23,676 nt of DNA from Cyanobacteria bacterium Co-bin13 (GTDB lineage: Bacteria; Cyanobacteriota; Cyanobacteriia; Phormidesmidales; Phormidesmidaceae). The notes under the pieces are model-generated. The model was not told the DNA's origin and did not search any database. It saw only the letters and a program-made list of their open reading frames with translations. The position numbers and the translations under genes are program-made. Location: positions 1 to 23,676 of the forward strand of contig JACVRP010000006.1 in the NCBI GenBank assembly GCA_014534385.1. The letters are read 5' to 3'. Below are positions 8,418-14,904 of the stretch, one piece after another; position 1 is the first letter of the stretch, and every line of letters begins with the position of its first letter.

Positions 8418-9155
8418 TTAAGATGGTTCTGGCCTAGTTTTAAACCTGTCACCCAGCAGCTGATCAAAGTCCTTCTTGACACTCTGATAACATTCGCAGC
8501 AGCCCTCCTCCAACCCCTTTCGATCTAGAATTGTCATGTTGCCGCGTCTGTAGCGAATTAGCCCTGCCTTTTGCAGCATGCTAGCCGCAATTGAAACCGT
8601 AGGCCGACGTACCCCCAGCATTTCAGAGGCGAATTCCTGAGTCATCACAAAGTCATCTTTTTGAGCCCGGTCGTGGTTCATCAAGATCCAGCGACAAAAG
8701 CGCTCTTCTACTGAGTGAAAGCGATTGCAGGCAGCTGATTGTGAAACCTGCATGATCAGGGCCTGGGTATAGCGCTTAAGCAGACTTTGCAGTTTTCCCG
8801 GACGGTTTGCTTCCTCCTTAAAGTCTTGTGCCGTCATCTTCATGGCTTTGCCTGGAATTTGGGCAATCGCAAGATTGGTTGTGCTATCGGCATCTAAAAA
8901 GATGGGAAGACCCACAATACCTTCGTAGCCCACGATTCCCACTTCGGCAGTTTCGCCGTTTTCCATGAGGTTGAGCAGCGAGACGACGCTGTTTAAAGGG
9001 AAGTAAACATTCTCAATTCGATGATCTGGCTTAAGCAGAGTCTGGTGGAATTCTAAGTCAACTTTTTCCATCTTGGGCAGCAGTCGTTCATACTCCTCTT
9101 GGGGTAAGGCTGCCAAAAGCTGGTTCTTAGTACCTGGGTCAGGTTGTTGGAGCAT
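8418..9155 (-). CDS. Crp/Fnr-family transcriptional regulator
   Basis: A 245-residue regulator. The N-terminal cyclic-nucleotide-binding-like beta barrel spans ~20-115 (YFPLNSVVSLLNLMENGETAEVGIVGYEGIVGLP). A dimerisation helix follows at ~118-145, then a winged helix (~165-212) whose recognition region reads MTQEFASEMLGVRRPTVSIAASMLQKAGLI. The barrel lacks the RxA(S/T) phosphate-binding cassette of true cAMP receptors, and there is no N-terminal four-cysteine Fe-S cluster set, so it is neither a classic Crp nor an Fnr. This subtype is common in cyanobacteria and its effectors are unknown. The DNA just upstream (9156-9335) is rich in perfect palindromes, which could be its own operator. No strong ribosome-binding site is visible. 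Confidence 0.9.
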   Translation of the reverse strand: MLQQPDPGTKNQLLAALPQEEYERLLPKMEKVDLEFHQTLLKPDHRIENVYFPLNSVVSLLNLMENGETAEVGIVGYEGIVGLPIFLDADSTTNLAIAQIPGKAMKMTAQDFKEEANRPGKLQSLLKRYTQALIMQVSQSAACNRFHSVEERFCRWILMNHDRAQKDDFVMTQEFASEMLGVRRPTVSIAASMLQKAGLIRYRRGNMTILDRKGLEEGCCECYQSVKKDFDQLLGDRFKTRPEPS

Positions 9156-9229
9156 GAATAGCAGTACCCGTTCGGCTTAGGTGTGTAGAAACTTGACCTA
9201 ACACCCTGCTTTAGCCTTCTCCTGTTACC

Positions 9230-9335
9230 GCCTAAAAATTTTTAGGCTTGAGCGATCGCAAAGCCTAGTCAGTAGTGCCTATACCGCCATTCTACATAAT
9301 GGCTTGCTCTGATCCATCTGCATTCAGAGCAAGCC
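9230..9335. promoter_or_regulatory. Hairpin-rich regulatory or RNA element upstream of the Crp-like gene
   Basis: Three perfect inverted repeats lie within 106 bp. The first is an 18-bp palindrome, GCCTAAAAATTTTTAGGC (9230-9247). The second is GCCATT (9286-9291) with AATGGC (9298-9303). The third is a 12-bp stem, GGCTTGCTCTGA (9301-9312) with TCAGAGCAAGCC (9324-9335), around an 11-nt loop. The second and third share bases and exclude each other. AGGCTT (9244-9249) can also pair with AAGCCT (9261-9266), competing with the first. No U-run follows, so an ordinary terminator is unlikely. An operator, an attenuator-like leader or a small RNA is possible. Confidence 0.5.
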
Positions 9336-9416
9336 TTGAGTTAACTTCGCCTATAAAGCAAAGACAGGTGTGTGGCGAGGGGCTATAGCACTAATTTTCT
9401 AAAGCCTTAAATTGCG

Positions 9417-9635
9417 TCAAGTCTCGGAGGAAGGAATTTCTGGCGACTCCGATCGTTCTCTCACTAATTTAGATCGTTTTCTCACTTCTTTAGCCCGTTC
9501 AAGGAGGGCTTTTGAAGCCTCTCTTAAGGAATTAGAGTAAGCCAGTAAATCGTCACTTTCTACTTTGAGTGGAGCTACTGCCGCTCTCCAGCTATTTTCC
9601 TGGCCTAGTTCTTCTTCTCGATTACGCTGATCCAT
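9417..9635 (-). CDS. Small charged helical protein, unknown function
   Basis: A 72-residue reading frame starting at the ATG at 9635. The product is highly charged and predicted mainly helical. The stretch from ~37 to 64 (SLREASKALLERAKEVRKRS and onward) has alternating Arg/Lys/Glu with spaced leucines, compatible with a short coiled coil. There is no signal peptide or membrane segment. It sits between the receiver gene upstream (about 208 bp away) and the Crp-like gene, all on the same strand. Composition looks like a real protein rather than antisense noise, and no larger gene covers the region, but there is no family match I can name and the ribosome-binding site is weak. Confidence 0.45.
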   Translation of the reverse strand: MDQRNREEELGQENSWRAAVAPLKVESDDLLAYSNSLREASKALLERAKEVRKRSKLVRERSESPEIPSSET

Positions 9636-9843
9636 ACGCTGTGCTTGACTGGTCTTTTAGTTAAACGCTTAGATGCTAAATATTGGGTAACTCTTTAACT
9701 TCGCCCACGAGTAGCCCTTTTCCCCAATTGACCTTTCAAAGCACAGCTTTTTCTGTAATCTCCCTTAACCAGGAGAGTAGGGAAGATCAAAAACTCGCAT
9801 CTTAGAAGCGTGGGAAACGCTAGCGTAAGACAAAACCAAAGGC

Positions 9844-10221
9844 CTAAGTTGCCGGTGAAACGACAAGATGACGCTGGACAACGTGCTCCATGGATTCAAG
9901 CGTAAAGGGCTTGGCCAGGTAGTCATCGTACCCTGCTGCCAAGAATTGTTCGATCTTTTTCACTACCATTGCCGTCACGGCAACAACGGGAATAGCTGCC
10001 GTCTGTGAATCTTGCCTAAGACGGCGCAGCACCTCGGCTCCGTCCATGCCAGGCATACAAATATCTAGCAAAATGAGAGCCGGTTGATGAAGTTGAGCCA
10101 GCTTTAGAGCTGTCTTACCATCTAAGGCACTGATGCATTGGTAGCCTAGACTCTCTAAAAAAGAGGTCATCAGTAAGCAATGGTCCTCACAATCATCTAT
10201 TGCCAGGATCAGAAACTCCAT
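9844..10221 (-). CDS. Single-domain response regulator (CheY-like receiver)
   Basis: A 125-residue protein made of one receiver domain and no output domain. The acidic pocket is Asp9/Asp10, the phospho-acceptor is Asp53 (ILLDICMPGMDG), the switch residue is Thr83 (AVTAM) and the conserved lysine is Lys104 (YLAKPF). All are canonical, so phosphorylation by a histidine kinase is expected. With no output domain it should act by protein contact, as a CheY/DivK-like switch or phosphorelay intermediate. No kinase gene is adjacent; the hybrid kinase at 35-3673 is the only one in the window. It lies 198 bp downstream of the desaturase gene on the same strand. Confidence 0.92.
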   Translation of the reverse strand: MEFLILAIDDCEDHCLLMTSFLESLGYQCISALDGKTALKLAQLHQPALILLDICMPGMDGAEVLRRLRQDSQTAAIPVVAVTAMVVKKIEQFLAAGYDDYLAKPFTLESMEHVVQRHLVVSPAT

Positions 10222-10332
10222 ACGCGGGCAGTCGTTCTCAGGGTCGCAATCAGTTGGTGAAAAGGGTCAGCAGTGAAACCTGTTCGCACTCTCCTCCCCT
10301 CTTTCCCTACCTTAGGCGTTGATTCAACGGTC

Positions 10333-10350
10333 GTCTGTCTGCAGACTGAC
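10333..10350. promoter_or_regulatory. 18-bp near-perfect palindrome upstream of the receiver gene
   Basis: GTCTGTCTGCAGACTGAC pairs at 8 of 9 positions around a CTGCAG centre. It lies about 110 bp upstream of the receiver start, in the gap after the desaturase gene. Its size and symmetry suit a dimeric regulator site. This is inferred from symmetry alone. Confidence 0.3.
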
Positions 10351-10412
10351 ATAGGGGAGTAATTTTTTCTAGCGCTCAAAATGAAAAGAGCCGTTCTTAT
10401 TGTAGGCGGCAT

Positions 10413-10431
10413 CAGCCTGTTATGCAGGCTG
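10413..10431 (-). terminator. Hairpin spanning the desaturase stop codon
   Basis: CAGCCTG (10413-10419) and CAGGCTG (10425-10431) form a 7-bp stem with a 5-nt loop that includes the stop codon of the desaturase gene. No U-run follows directly, but a second weak GC hairpin with a T-rich tail (about 10380-10411 read on the minus strand) lies just beyond. Together they may end or stabilise the transcript. Confidence 0.3.
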
Positions 10432-11925
10432 GGGGTGAACCGGTAAGTCTTTTGCAATGAACCTTTGAGCGCTTCGGGCCGCTTCGAGAATGGTCAGCAG
10501 CCCGCTGCCCGGATGCACCGCCCCACCGATCCAGTACAGACCGCCTACCGTGTCTGAGCGAATGGGAGGCCGTAGGGGGCCGAGCTGGCTCCAGCCGTGG
10601 GCCAAGTTAAAGACAGCCCCCAGGTGAACGCGGTAGTCGTCGCGCCAGCTCTCGGCGGTGTAGCAGCGCTCAGTAACAATGTGCGACTCTACGTTGTCGT
10701 AGCCCAGCAGGGGCAGCCGCTGCAAAATGAAGTTGCGATAGGTTTTTTGCTTGGCGGCCCAGTCTACCCCGTGCGCTGTGTTGGGAATGGGCACCAGCAC
10801 AAACAAAGTGCTGTGCCCTGACGGCGCATTTTCAGGGTCGATGAGGGTGGGGTTGCAGACGTAAAAGGGCGGGTTGTCTTCGTCCAGAGCAGAATCGTCA
10901 ACCCAGGGGCGATCGCGTTTGCGAACCTGATCAGATAAATAAATCTGGTGGTGCGGCAGTTCCTCGTAGCGGCGGTCGATGCCCAGGTACAGCATGAAGG
11001 TGGAGCAGGAAAATTTCATCTGATTGAGCTTGCGATCGCTATAGCGCCCCCGCACCGAGTCTGGCAGCAGATGCTGCATGGCATAGCCAAAGTCAGCGTT
11101 TACCACCACCGCGTCGGCAGATCTGCAATCGCCATTTTCCAACTCAACCCCTCGCACCTGCCCCTGCTCAATCCAGACCTGCCGCACCGGGCAGTTGAGG
11201 TGAATCTGCACCCCCAGATCCTGGGCCGCCCGACCCATTGCCTGAGCCAGCGCCCGAAACCCGCCTACGGGATGCCAGATGCCCTCTGAAAATTCTAGAA
11301 ACGGGATCAGGCTAAACACACTGGCAGCCACGGTTGGGTGCATGCCCAAATACTTGGAGGAATAGCTCAGCCCGTAAGCCAGCCGCTCGTCTTGAAAGAA
11401 CCGCCAGAAATGCTGATACAGCGTTTCCCACGGACGAAACGGCAGCGCCGCCGCAATCTCAGCCGGGCGCAAGTAGCCCAAAATAGAGCGAACCGGCGTT
11501 CCCAAGTAAGGGCCGTACCCCATTTCATACTTGCGAACATGCTCGGCATACCAGCGGTCAAAGGCGGCGGGCAGGTCGGCACGCCAGGCGGCTAGCTGCG
11601 ACTTAAACGCCTCCAGGTCCGAGGTCAGATCTAGCTGGCTGTCGTCCCAAAAGCGAATTCGCGTCATCGGCTCTAGCCGCTTAAAGGTGATGTAGTCAGC
11701 CCGGTTTAGCCCCGACTCGGCAAACAGCTCGTCATACACCCTCGGCACCTGCAAAATCGTCGGTCCTGTGTCAAAGGCATAGGGCCCCGCTTCAAAGCCC
11801 CGCATTCGCCCCCCAACCCGATCCGCCGCCTCAAAAATTTGTACCCGATATCCCTGACTCGCCAGCCGCATTGCGGTAGCCAACCCGCCTGGACCTGCCC
11901 CAACAATCGCAATCTGCTTCGACAT
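10420..11925 (-). CDS. CrtI-type carotenoid desaturase/isomerase-family FAD oxidoreductase
   Basis: A 501-residue flavoprotein. I chose the ATG at 11925 because GAGG lies close upstream and the dinucleotide-binding fold starts at once: IAIVGAGPGG (residues 5-14), then a GYRVQIFEA second strand ending in the ribose-binding acid, and VGGRMRGFEAGPYAFDTGPT. The C-terminal GLYWIGGAVHPGSGL matches the CrtI signature, which closes over the FAD. CrtI-family enzymes desaturate or isomerise phytoene and related carotenoids, or oxidise them further. Most cyanobacteria make lycopene with CrtP, CrtQ and CrtH, so this protein may act on another carotenoid or terpenoid. Substrate is not decided by sequence. 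It follows a TetR gene by 92 bp on the same strand and is probably under its control. Confidence 0.85.
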   Translation of the reverse strand: MSKQIAIVGAGPGGLATAMRLASQGYRVQIFEAADRVGGRMRGFEAGPYAFDTGPTILQVPRVYDELFAESGLNRADYITFKRLEPMTRIRFWDDSQLDLTSDLEAFKSQLAAWRADLPAAFDRWYAEHVRKYEMGYGPYLGTPVRSILGYLRPAEIAAALPFRPWETLYQHFWRFFQDERLAYGLSYSSKYLGMHPTVAASVFSLIPFLEFSEGIWHPVGGFRALAQAMGRAAQDLGVQIHLNCPVRQVWIEQGQVRGVELENGDCRSADAVVVNADFGYAMQHLLPDSVRGRYSDRKLNQMKFSCSTFMLYLGIDRRYEELPHHQIYLSDQVRKRDRPWVDDSALDEDNPPFYVCNPTLIDPENAPSGHSTLFVLVPIPNTAHGVDWAAKQKTYRNFILQRLPLLGYDNVESHIVTERCYTAESWRDDYRVHLGAVFNLAHGWSQLGPLRPPIRSDTVGGLYWIGGAVHPGSGLLTILEAARSAQRFIAKDLPVHPQPA

Positions 11926-11972
11926 CCTGCTTACCTCAAACCATCCTGCTAGTAAAATCACCCCCAAACCCG

Positions 11973-12013
11973 TAGGTGGCGTCAAGCGTAGCGACACCCA
12001 ACACCCCCACCTA
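11973..12013. repeat. Short inverted repeat between tetR-like and crtI-like genes
   Basis: TAGGTGG (11973-11979) and CCACCTA (12007-12013) flank an inner segment, GTCAAGCGTAGCGAC, that is itself partly symmetric. The composition is like short intergenic repeats dispersed in cyanobacterial genomes. It lies in the 92-bp gap between two co-directional genes, so it would be transcribed and could fold in the mRNA. Confidence 0.35.
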
Positions 12014-12017
12014 GCCT

Positions 12018-12653
12018 TTAAGGCGGGTCCGGAAAAAGCGGCCCCAAATAGCCAATCAAAACCTGCTTCGTTTCCGCCACAATCTGCTGGTGTAGCTGCT
12101 CGTCCTGGGCCAGCGATAGAAGCTGCAAAGCCCCTGCCACCTCAACGCTGACAAAGGCAGCTACCTGTCGTCGTTCAGCAGCCATCTGCGGCTGCCGCAA
12201 CGCCAAAAACACCTCTAGCTGCACCACGATCTCCCGATCAACTCGCGTGTTGACCGCCTGTAGCTCTGGTGTGACCCGCGACTGCAGCATGACTGTGCGG
12301 CAGCCCGGCTGGGTTGTGTAGAGAGTATCGAAGGCATCCACCGTCCTGCTGAGCACCTGGGCCAGCGGTTCATGGGCCGCAGAGGCGTTGCAGTTGGCGG
12401 CAAATAGCTCCCGCATCTGCTCAGCAAAGTGCTCTGCCAGCGCCAGCAAAATGCTGAACTTGTCTGGGAAAAAGCGGTAGAGCGACCCAATGGAGGTCTG
12501 AGCCCGCGCCGCGATCAGCTCGGTTGACGCCGCTTCGTAGCCGACTTCTTCAAAGACTTGAGCGGCAGCCTCCAAAATTTGGTTAAACCGCTGACGGCTA
12601 CGGGCCTGCTGGGGCACCCGGCGAAGCGGCTCGGTAGGCTGGGGTGGCGGCAT
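12018..12653 (-). CDS. TetR/AcrR-family transcriptional repressor
   Basis: A 211-residue regulator. I prefer the ATG at 12653, which has GAGG just upstream, over the GTG two codons earlier. The N-terminal helix-turn-helix (~20-65) is typical: RFNQILEAAAQVFEEVGYEA, then STELIAARAQTSIGSLYRFF with the SIGSLYRFFPDK recognition end. The C-terminal ligand and dimer domain is all-helical and divergent, as usual. It lies immediately upstream of the CrtI-type gene on the same strand, and its own upstream DNA has a large palindrome (12675-12712) 21 bp before the start. The simplest model is a self-regulating repressor of a tetR-crtI unit responding to a small hydrophobic ligand. The ligand is unknown. 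Confidence 0.92.
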   Translation of the reverse strand: MPPPQPTEPLRRVPQQARSRQRFNQILEAAAQVFEEVGYEAASTELIAARAQTSIGSLYRFFPDKFSILLALAEHFAEQMRELFAANCNASAAHEPLAQVLSRTVDAFDTLYTTQPGCRTVMLQSRVTPELQAVNTRVDREIVVQLEVFLALRQPQMAAERRQVAAFVSVEVAGALQLLSLAQDEQLHQQIVAETKQVLIGYLGPLFPDPP

Positions 12654-12674
12654 AGACACCTCGTCCTAAGACGC

Positions 12675-12712
12675 GAGGAATTCTCATACTCTAGAGAATA
12701 CGAGAATTCCTC
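12675..12712. promoter_or_regulatory. 38-bp palindromic operator candidate for the TetR-type repressor
   Basis: GAGGAATTCTC (12675-12685) and GAGAATTCCTC (12702-12712) are perfect inverted arms. The 16-bp centre also pairs at 5 of 8 positions around CTCTAGAG, so 16 of 19 pairs match in all. The centre (12693/12694) lies about 40 bp upstream of the repressor start, where a promoter is expected. This is the size and position of an autoregulatory TetR-family operator, perhaps bound by two dimers. Confidence 0.65.
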
Positions 12713-12812
12713 ACGTTTTGCAATTTAATGGGGAGGAGCCGGTGGGTGCGATCGCATTGACCAGCAGCGTATTCAGCTATGCCGCTACTTAACGCTGCAT
12801 TGCCTTAAATTT

Positions 12813-13049
12813 TTACCGAGAGCGCTCAACCGGCTTGGCTTGCCCAGTCAACCCATAACCGGCACTTGCGATCGCAATAGTGAGCGCAGCAGCCACAACA
12901 TTTGGATAAATCGAGATACCGCCAAACTCAGGTGCCCGAACACCTCCCAACACCGGATCATTGAGAAAGCCATAGGACGCTCCAGGCCACAGCCCAGCAC
13001 CAATCAGCCCAATCCAAAATGCAGAGCCGAGAAATGCAGCCAACCCCAT
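12813..13049 (-). CDS. Small two-helix membrane protein
   Basis: From the ATG at 13049 the protein is 78 residues. In-frame GTG (13085) and TTG (13109) starts would add 12 or 20 residues and overlap the upstream kinase-like gene's end by 23 or 47 bp. Two hydrophobic segments are clear: GLAAFLGSAFWIGLIGAGLW at the start and VVAAALTIAIASAGYGL near the end. They are separated by a Gly/Pro-rich loop of about 28 residues (ASYGFLNDPVLGGVRAPEFG and onward), and the tail is basic. The two segments suggest a hairpin topology. It directly follows the kinase-like gene on the same strand and may be co-transcribed and translationally coupled with it. No family was recognised. Confidence 0.55.
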   Translation of the reverse strand: MGLAAFLGSAFWIGLIGAGLWPGASYGFLNDPVLGGVRAPEFGGISIYPNVVAAALTIAIASAGYGLTGQAKPVERSR

Positions 13050-13062
13050 TGAGAAGCGATAG

Positions 13063-14196
13063 CTATCCGTCTTGAGATTCAACACCCGAAAGAAACCCTG
13101 TCTCTTCAAGTAGTCGCCTTAGTTCTGTGTGGGGAAGTTTCGTGTCCTTCCTGTTATTTCCCCATATATCAAAATAGAAATCTCGCATCAGCGCAATGAT
13201 GCTGCGGTATTTAACAACGCTGGCAACATAAAACTCATCTAACTGCAGAATTCCATCAGCCTGTATCTGCTCGATCTTATCGAGTAGCAGAGCCCCCAGA
13301 TTATAAGGCGGCAAGCTTTCTGTGATGCCATAGGCTGCCATCATCCTGCTTTTGTCGTTTTCCGAGCATGAATCATACGACGCTCGAATCAGGTGGGCAA
13401 GATTTCGCAGAACTTCTCCATAGTCATACAGCGTGTTCTGCTCAAAGAAAGCCTCTTCTTCCTTCGTCAACGTAAAACTTTTATCCAGCGCTAGCCCAAA
13501 GTCAGTTAAATATATCTGCTCGCCATCGGTAAGAACGTTGCGAAAATGGGCGTCAAAGTGAATGATTCCCTTCGTCCTCAAAAAGGCTATCGTCGCGCGC
13601 AAATCATCCAAGGACTTCTGAAGCTTATTGGGATTTTGCCGCAGCCATGTTTCCAGAACATGCGGAATGTATTCTAAGAACAAAATCAGCTCATGACTAG
13701 CATTTGCTCTGTTCAACATATAATTGCCGACATTTACACTATTGCCCCAATACTCCACAAAGCCTTTTAGACGGTCTCTATCCACCTCCGTATGCTGCCC
13801 AGAAAAAGGAATAATCCGGTAATGGTACATTAGCGGGAAAGTAGAAATCGCCCCTTCCAACACCCAGTTAGTGGTCTTGATATGAGTCACGAGTTCACGG
13901 AAAACCCCCAACCCAGCCACCCCTAACCCAGCAGAGCCGAGGCCGTAATTAAAGTAGGTCGGTAGGTTATAAAGGTTCTTGGTGGAGAACAAATTGTCAT
14001 ATTCAAGGTTCGTGACCGGAACACGTTTTACGAAGACCTTGGATTGCCCAAGAACTATGGTGTGAGTTAGCCCCCAGCTCAAATTTGGCTCGCTATCGCC
14101 AAACAGAGAATGCAGCTGTGCATTCTCCAACTGAGCAATTTGTGAGCTGAGCTTGAAGTATCTCTTTCTTCTAAGGTCTATTTGATTCTCAGCCAT
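13063..14196 (-). CDS. Protein-kinase-fold (PKL) protein of unknown substrate
   Basis: A 377-residue protein with the core of a eukaryotic-like kinase or small-molecule phosphotransferase. The ATP lysine candidate is Lys57 (KVFVKRV), a helix-C glutamate candidate is Glu101 (FRELVTH), the catalytic loop is HFDAHFRN (213-220, Asp215 and Asn220) and the metal site is DFG (232-234). These residues suggest an active fold. HxDAHxxN is reminiscent of phosphotransferase-type kinases as well as Ser/Thr kinases, so the substrate cannot be called. The N-lobe lacks a clear glycine-rich loop but has the odd run GLGSAGLGVAGLGVF (~85-99). There is no membrane segment. Base composition looks more AT-rich than flanking genes, hinting at acquisition. 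The small membrane protein follows directly. Confidence 0.75.
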   Translation of the reverse strand: MAENQIDLRRKRYFKLSSQIAQLENAQLHSLFGDSEPNLSWGLTHTIVLGQSKVFVKRVPVTNLEYDNLFSTKNLYNLPTYFNYGLGSAGLGVAGLGVFRELVTHIKTTNWVLEGAISTFPLMYHYRIIPFSGQHTEVDRDRLKGFVEYWGNSVNVGNYMLNRANASHELILFLEYIPHVLETWLRQNPNKLQKSLDDLRATIAFLRTKGIIHFDAHFRNVLTDGEQIYLTDFGLALDKSFTLTKEEEAFFEQNTLYDYGEVLRNLAHLIRASYDSCSENDKSRMMAAYGITESLPPYNLGALLLDKIEQIQADGILQLDEFYVASVVKYRSIIALMRDFYFDIWGNNRKDTKLPHTELRRLLEETGFLSGVESQDG

Positions 14197-14209
14197 TTTT
14201 TCTGCACCA

Positions 14210-14356
14210 CTACATCAACATTGCTATCAGGGTGAAAGTTGCCGTTATGCGTATCACTCCTGCGTGATGACCCGATATAAGAGGTGTAGTAGGCACAATT
14301 TTGTCTGCTGCATTCCTCATCTCAGCCATCCCGGCAATAGGCTTTCGCTTGGTCAT
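14210..14356 (-). CDS. Possible 48-residue small protein upstream of the kinase-like gene
   Basis: An ATG at 14356 opens 48 codons beginning MTKRKPIAGMAEMRNAADKI and ending 13 bp before the kinase-like start on the same strand. The N-terminal half is basic and helical; the C-terminal half is hydrophobic (VIRITATFTLIAMLM). It may be a leader peptide or small partner gene, but length and lack of a ribosome-binding site make chance quite possible. Confidence 0.2.
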   Translation of the reverse strand: MTKRKPIAGMAEMRNAADKIVPTTPLISGHHAGVIRITATFTLIAMLM

Positions 14357-14419
14357 TGTTAAATGCTTTGTTTCCCGTCTTTTTCACACGTAAGACAGTA
14401 AGTAAATGGGCCCTAGATA

Positions 14420-14563
14420 GTCATTGCGAGCAAGGCGCATAGCCCAAGGGGCATTTAAGAAAAGCGAAGCCATGCCCGAAGGGTTATAGCAATCCCTGCA
14501 AAGCGACTACCACAAGGAGATTGCCGCGCTTCGCACCCTGCGGAAAGCAAGCTACGCAATGAC
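14420..14563. repeat. MITE-like dispersed repeat, about 144 bp
   Basis: GTCATTGCG (14420-14428) and CGCAATGAC (14555-14563) are perfect 9-bp terminal inverted repeats. Inside are nested complementary blocks: GGGCAT with ATGCCC, and AGCAATC with GATTGC, so the element can fold into a long branched hairpin. It has no coding capacity. The terminal sequence recurs at 4402-4429. This is the structure of a non-autonomous mobile repeat; no transposase is present in the window. Confidence 0.65.
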
Positions 14564-14904
14564 AGCGACGTTTAATTTAGGCCACGTACTTATCACGACT
14601 GATGCGTTACGCTAGCACGGTACTACTGGATTGATTAAAATAGCACTGAAAATCTTCTAAAAATGTTGAGGCAAGTGTTACTTGAACCAGCCTACAAAAA
14701 ACCCAAAACTGCCGCTACGGCGATGAGATCTCACTTTCATAAACCAGTCTGCTCGGTTTAAACGATAAACGAAGCAGTCATCGCCCCTGAATTTATCGCA
14801 GGCATCCGTAAATGGATGTTATCACCCCTCCAACACCTGCTGATTGAGGAGTGCTGAGGCTCTCCAGGATCTAGCAGAGGCGAAAAGTCTGCGCTCCTGC
14901 TGCC

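Larger units (their letters stand above)
14197..14904. other. 708-bp spacer without a convincing gene
   Basis: The spacer holds a weak 48-codon frame (14210-14356, -), a MITE-like repeat (14420-14563) and about 340 bp (14564-14904) in which I see no gene. In the last part, GCCG (14711-14714) and CGGC (14718-14721), read on the minus strand, form a short hairpin followed by T-rich DNA. That is a weak terminator candidate for the moxR-like gene about 190 bp upstream. No tRNA or transposase remnant was found. Confidence 0.5.

Noticed and set aside
9230..9335. The hairpin cluster as a plain transcription terminator or CRISPR remnant
   Set aside because: No U-run follows any stem, and the arms are unequal with no regular repeat-spacer spacing.
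10209..10457. 82-codon open frame on the minus strand between the receiver and desaturase genes
   Set aside because: It overlaps both neighbours out of frame, has no ribosome-binding site and its product looks random.
14663..14761. 32-codon frame on the + strand in the spacer
   Set aside because: Too short, no ribosome-binding site and no hydrophobic or repeated pattern.
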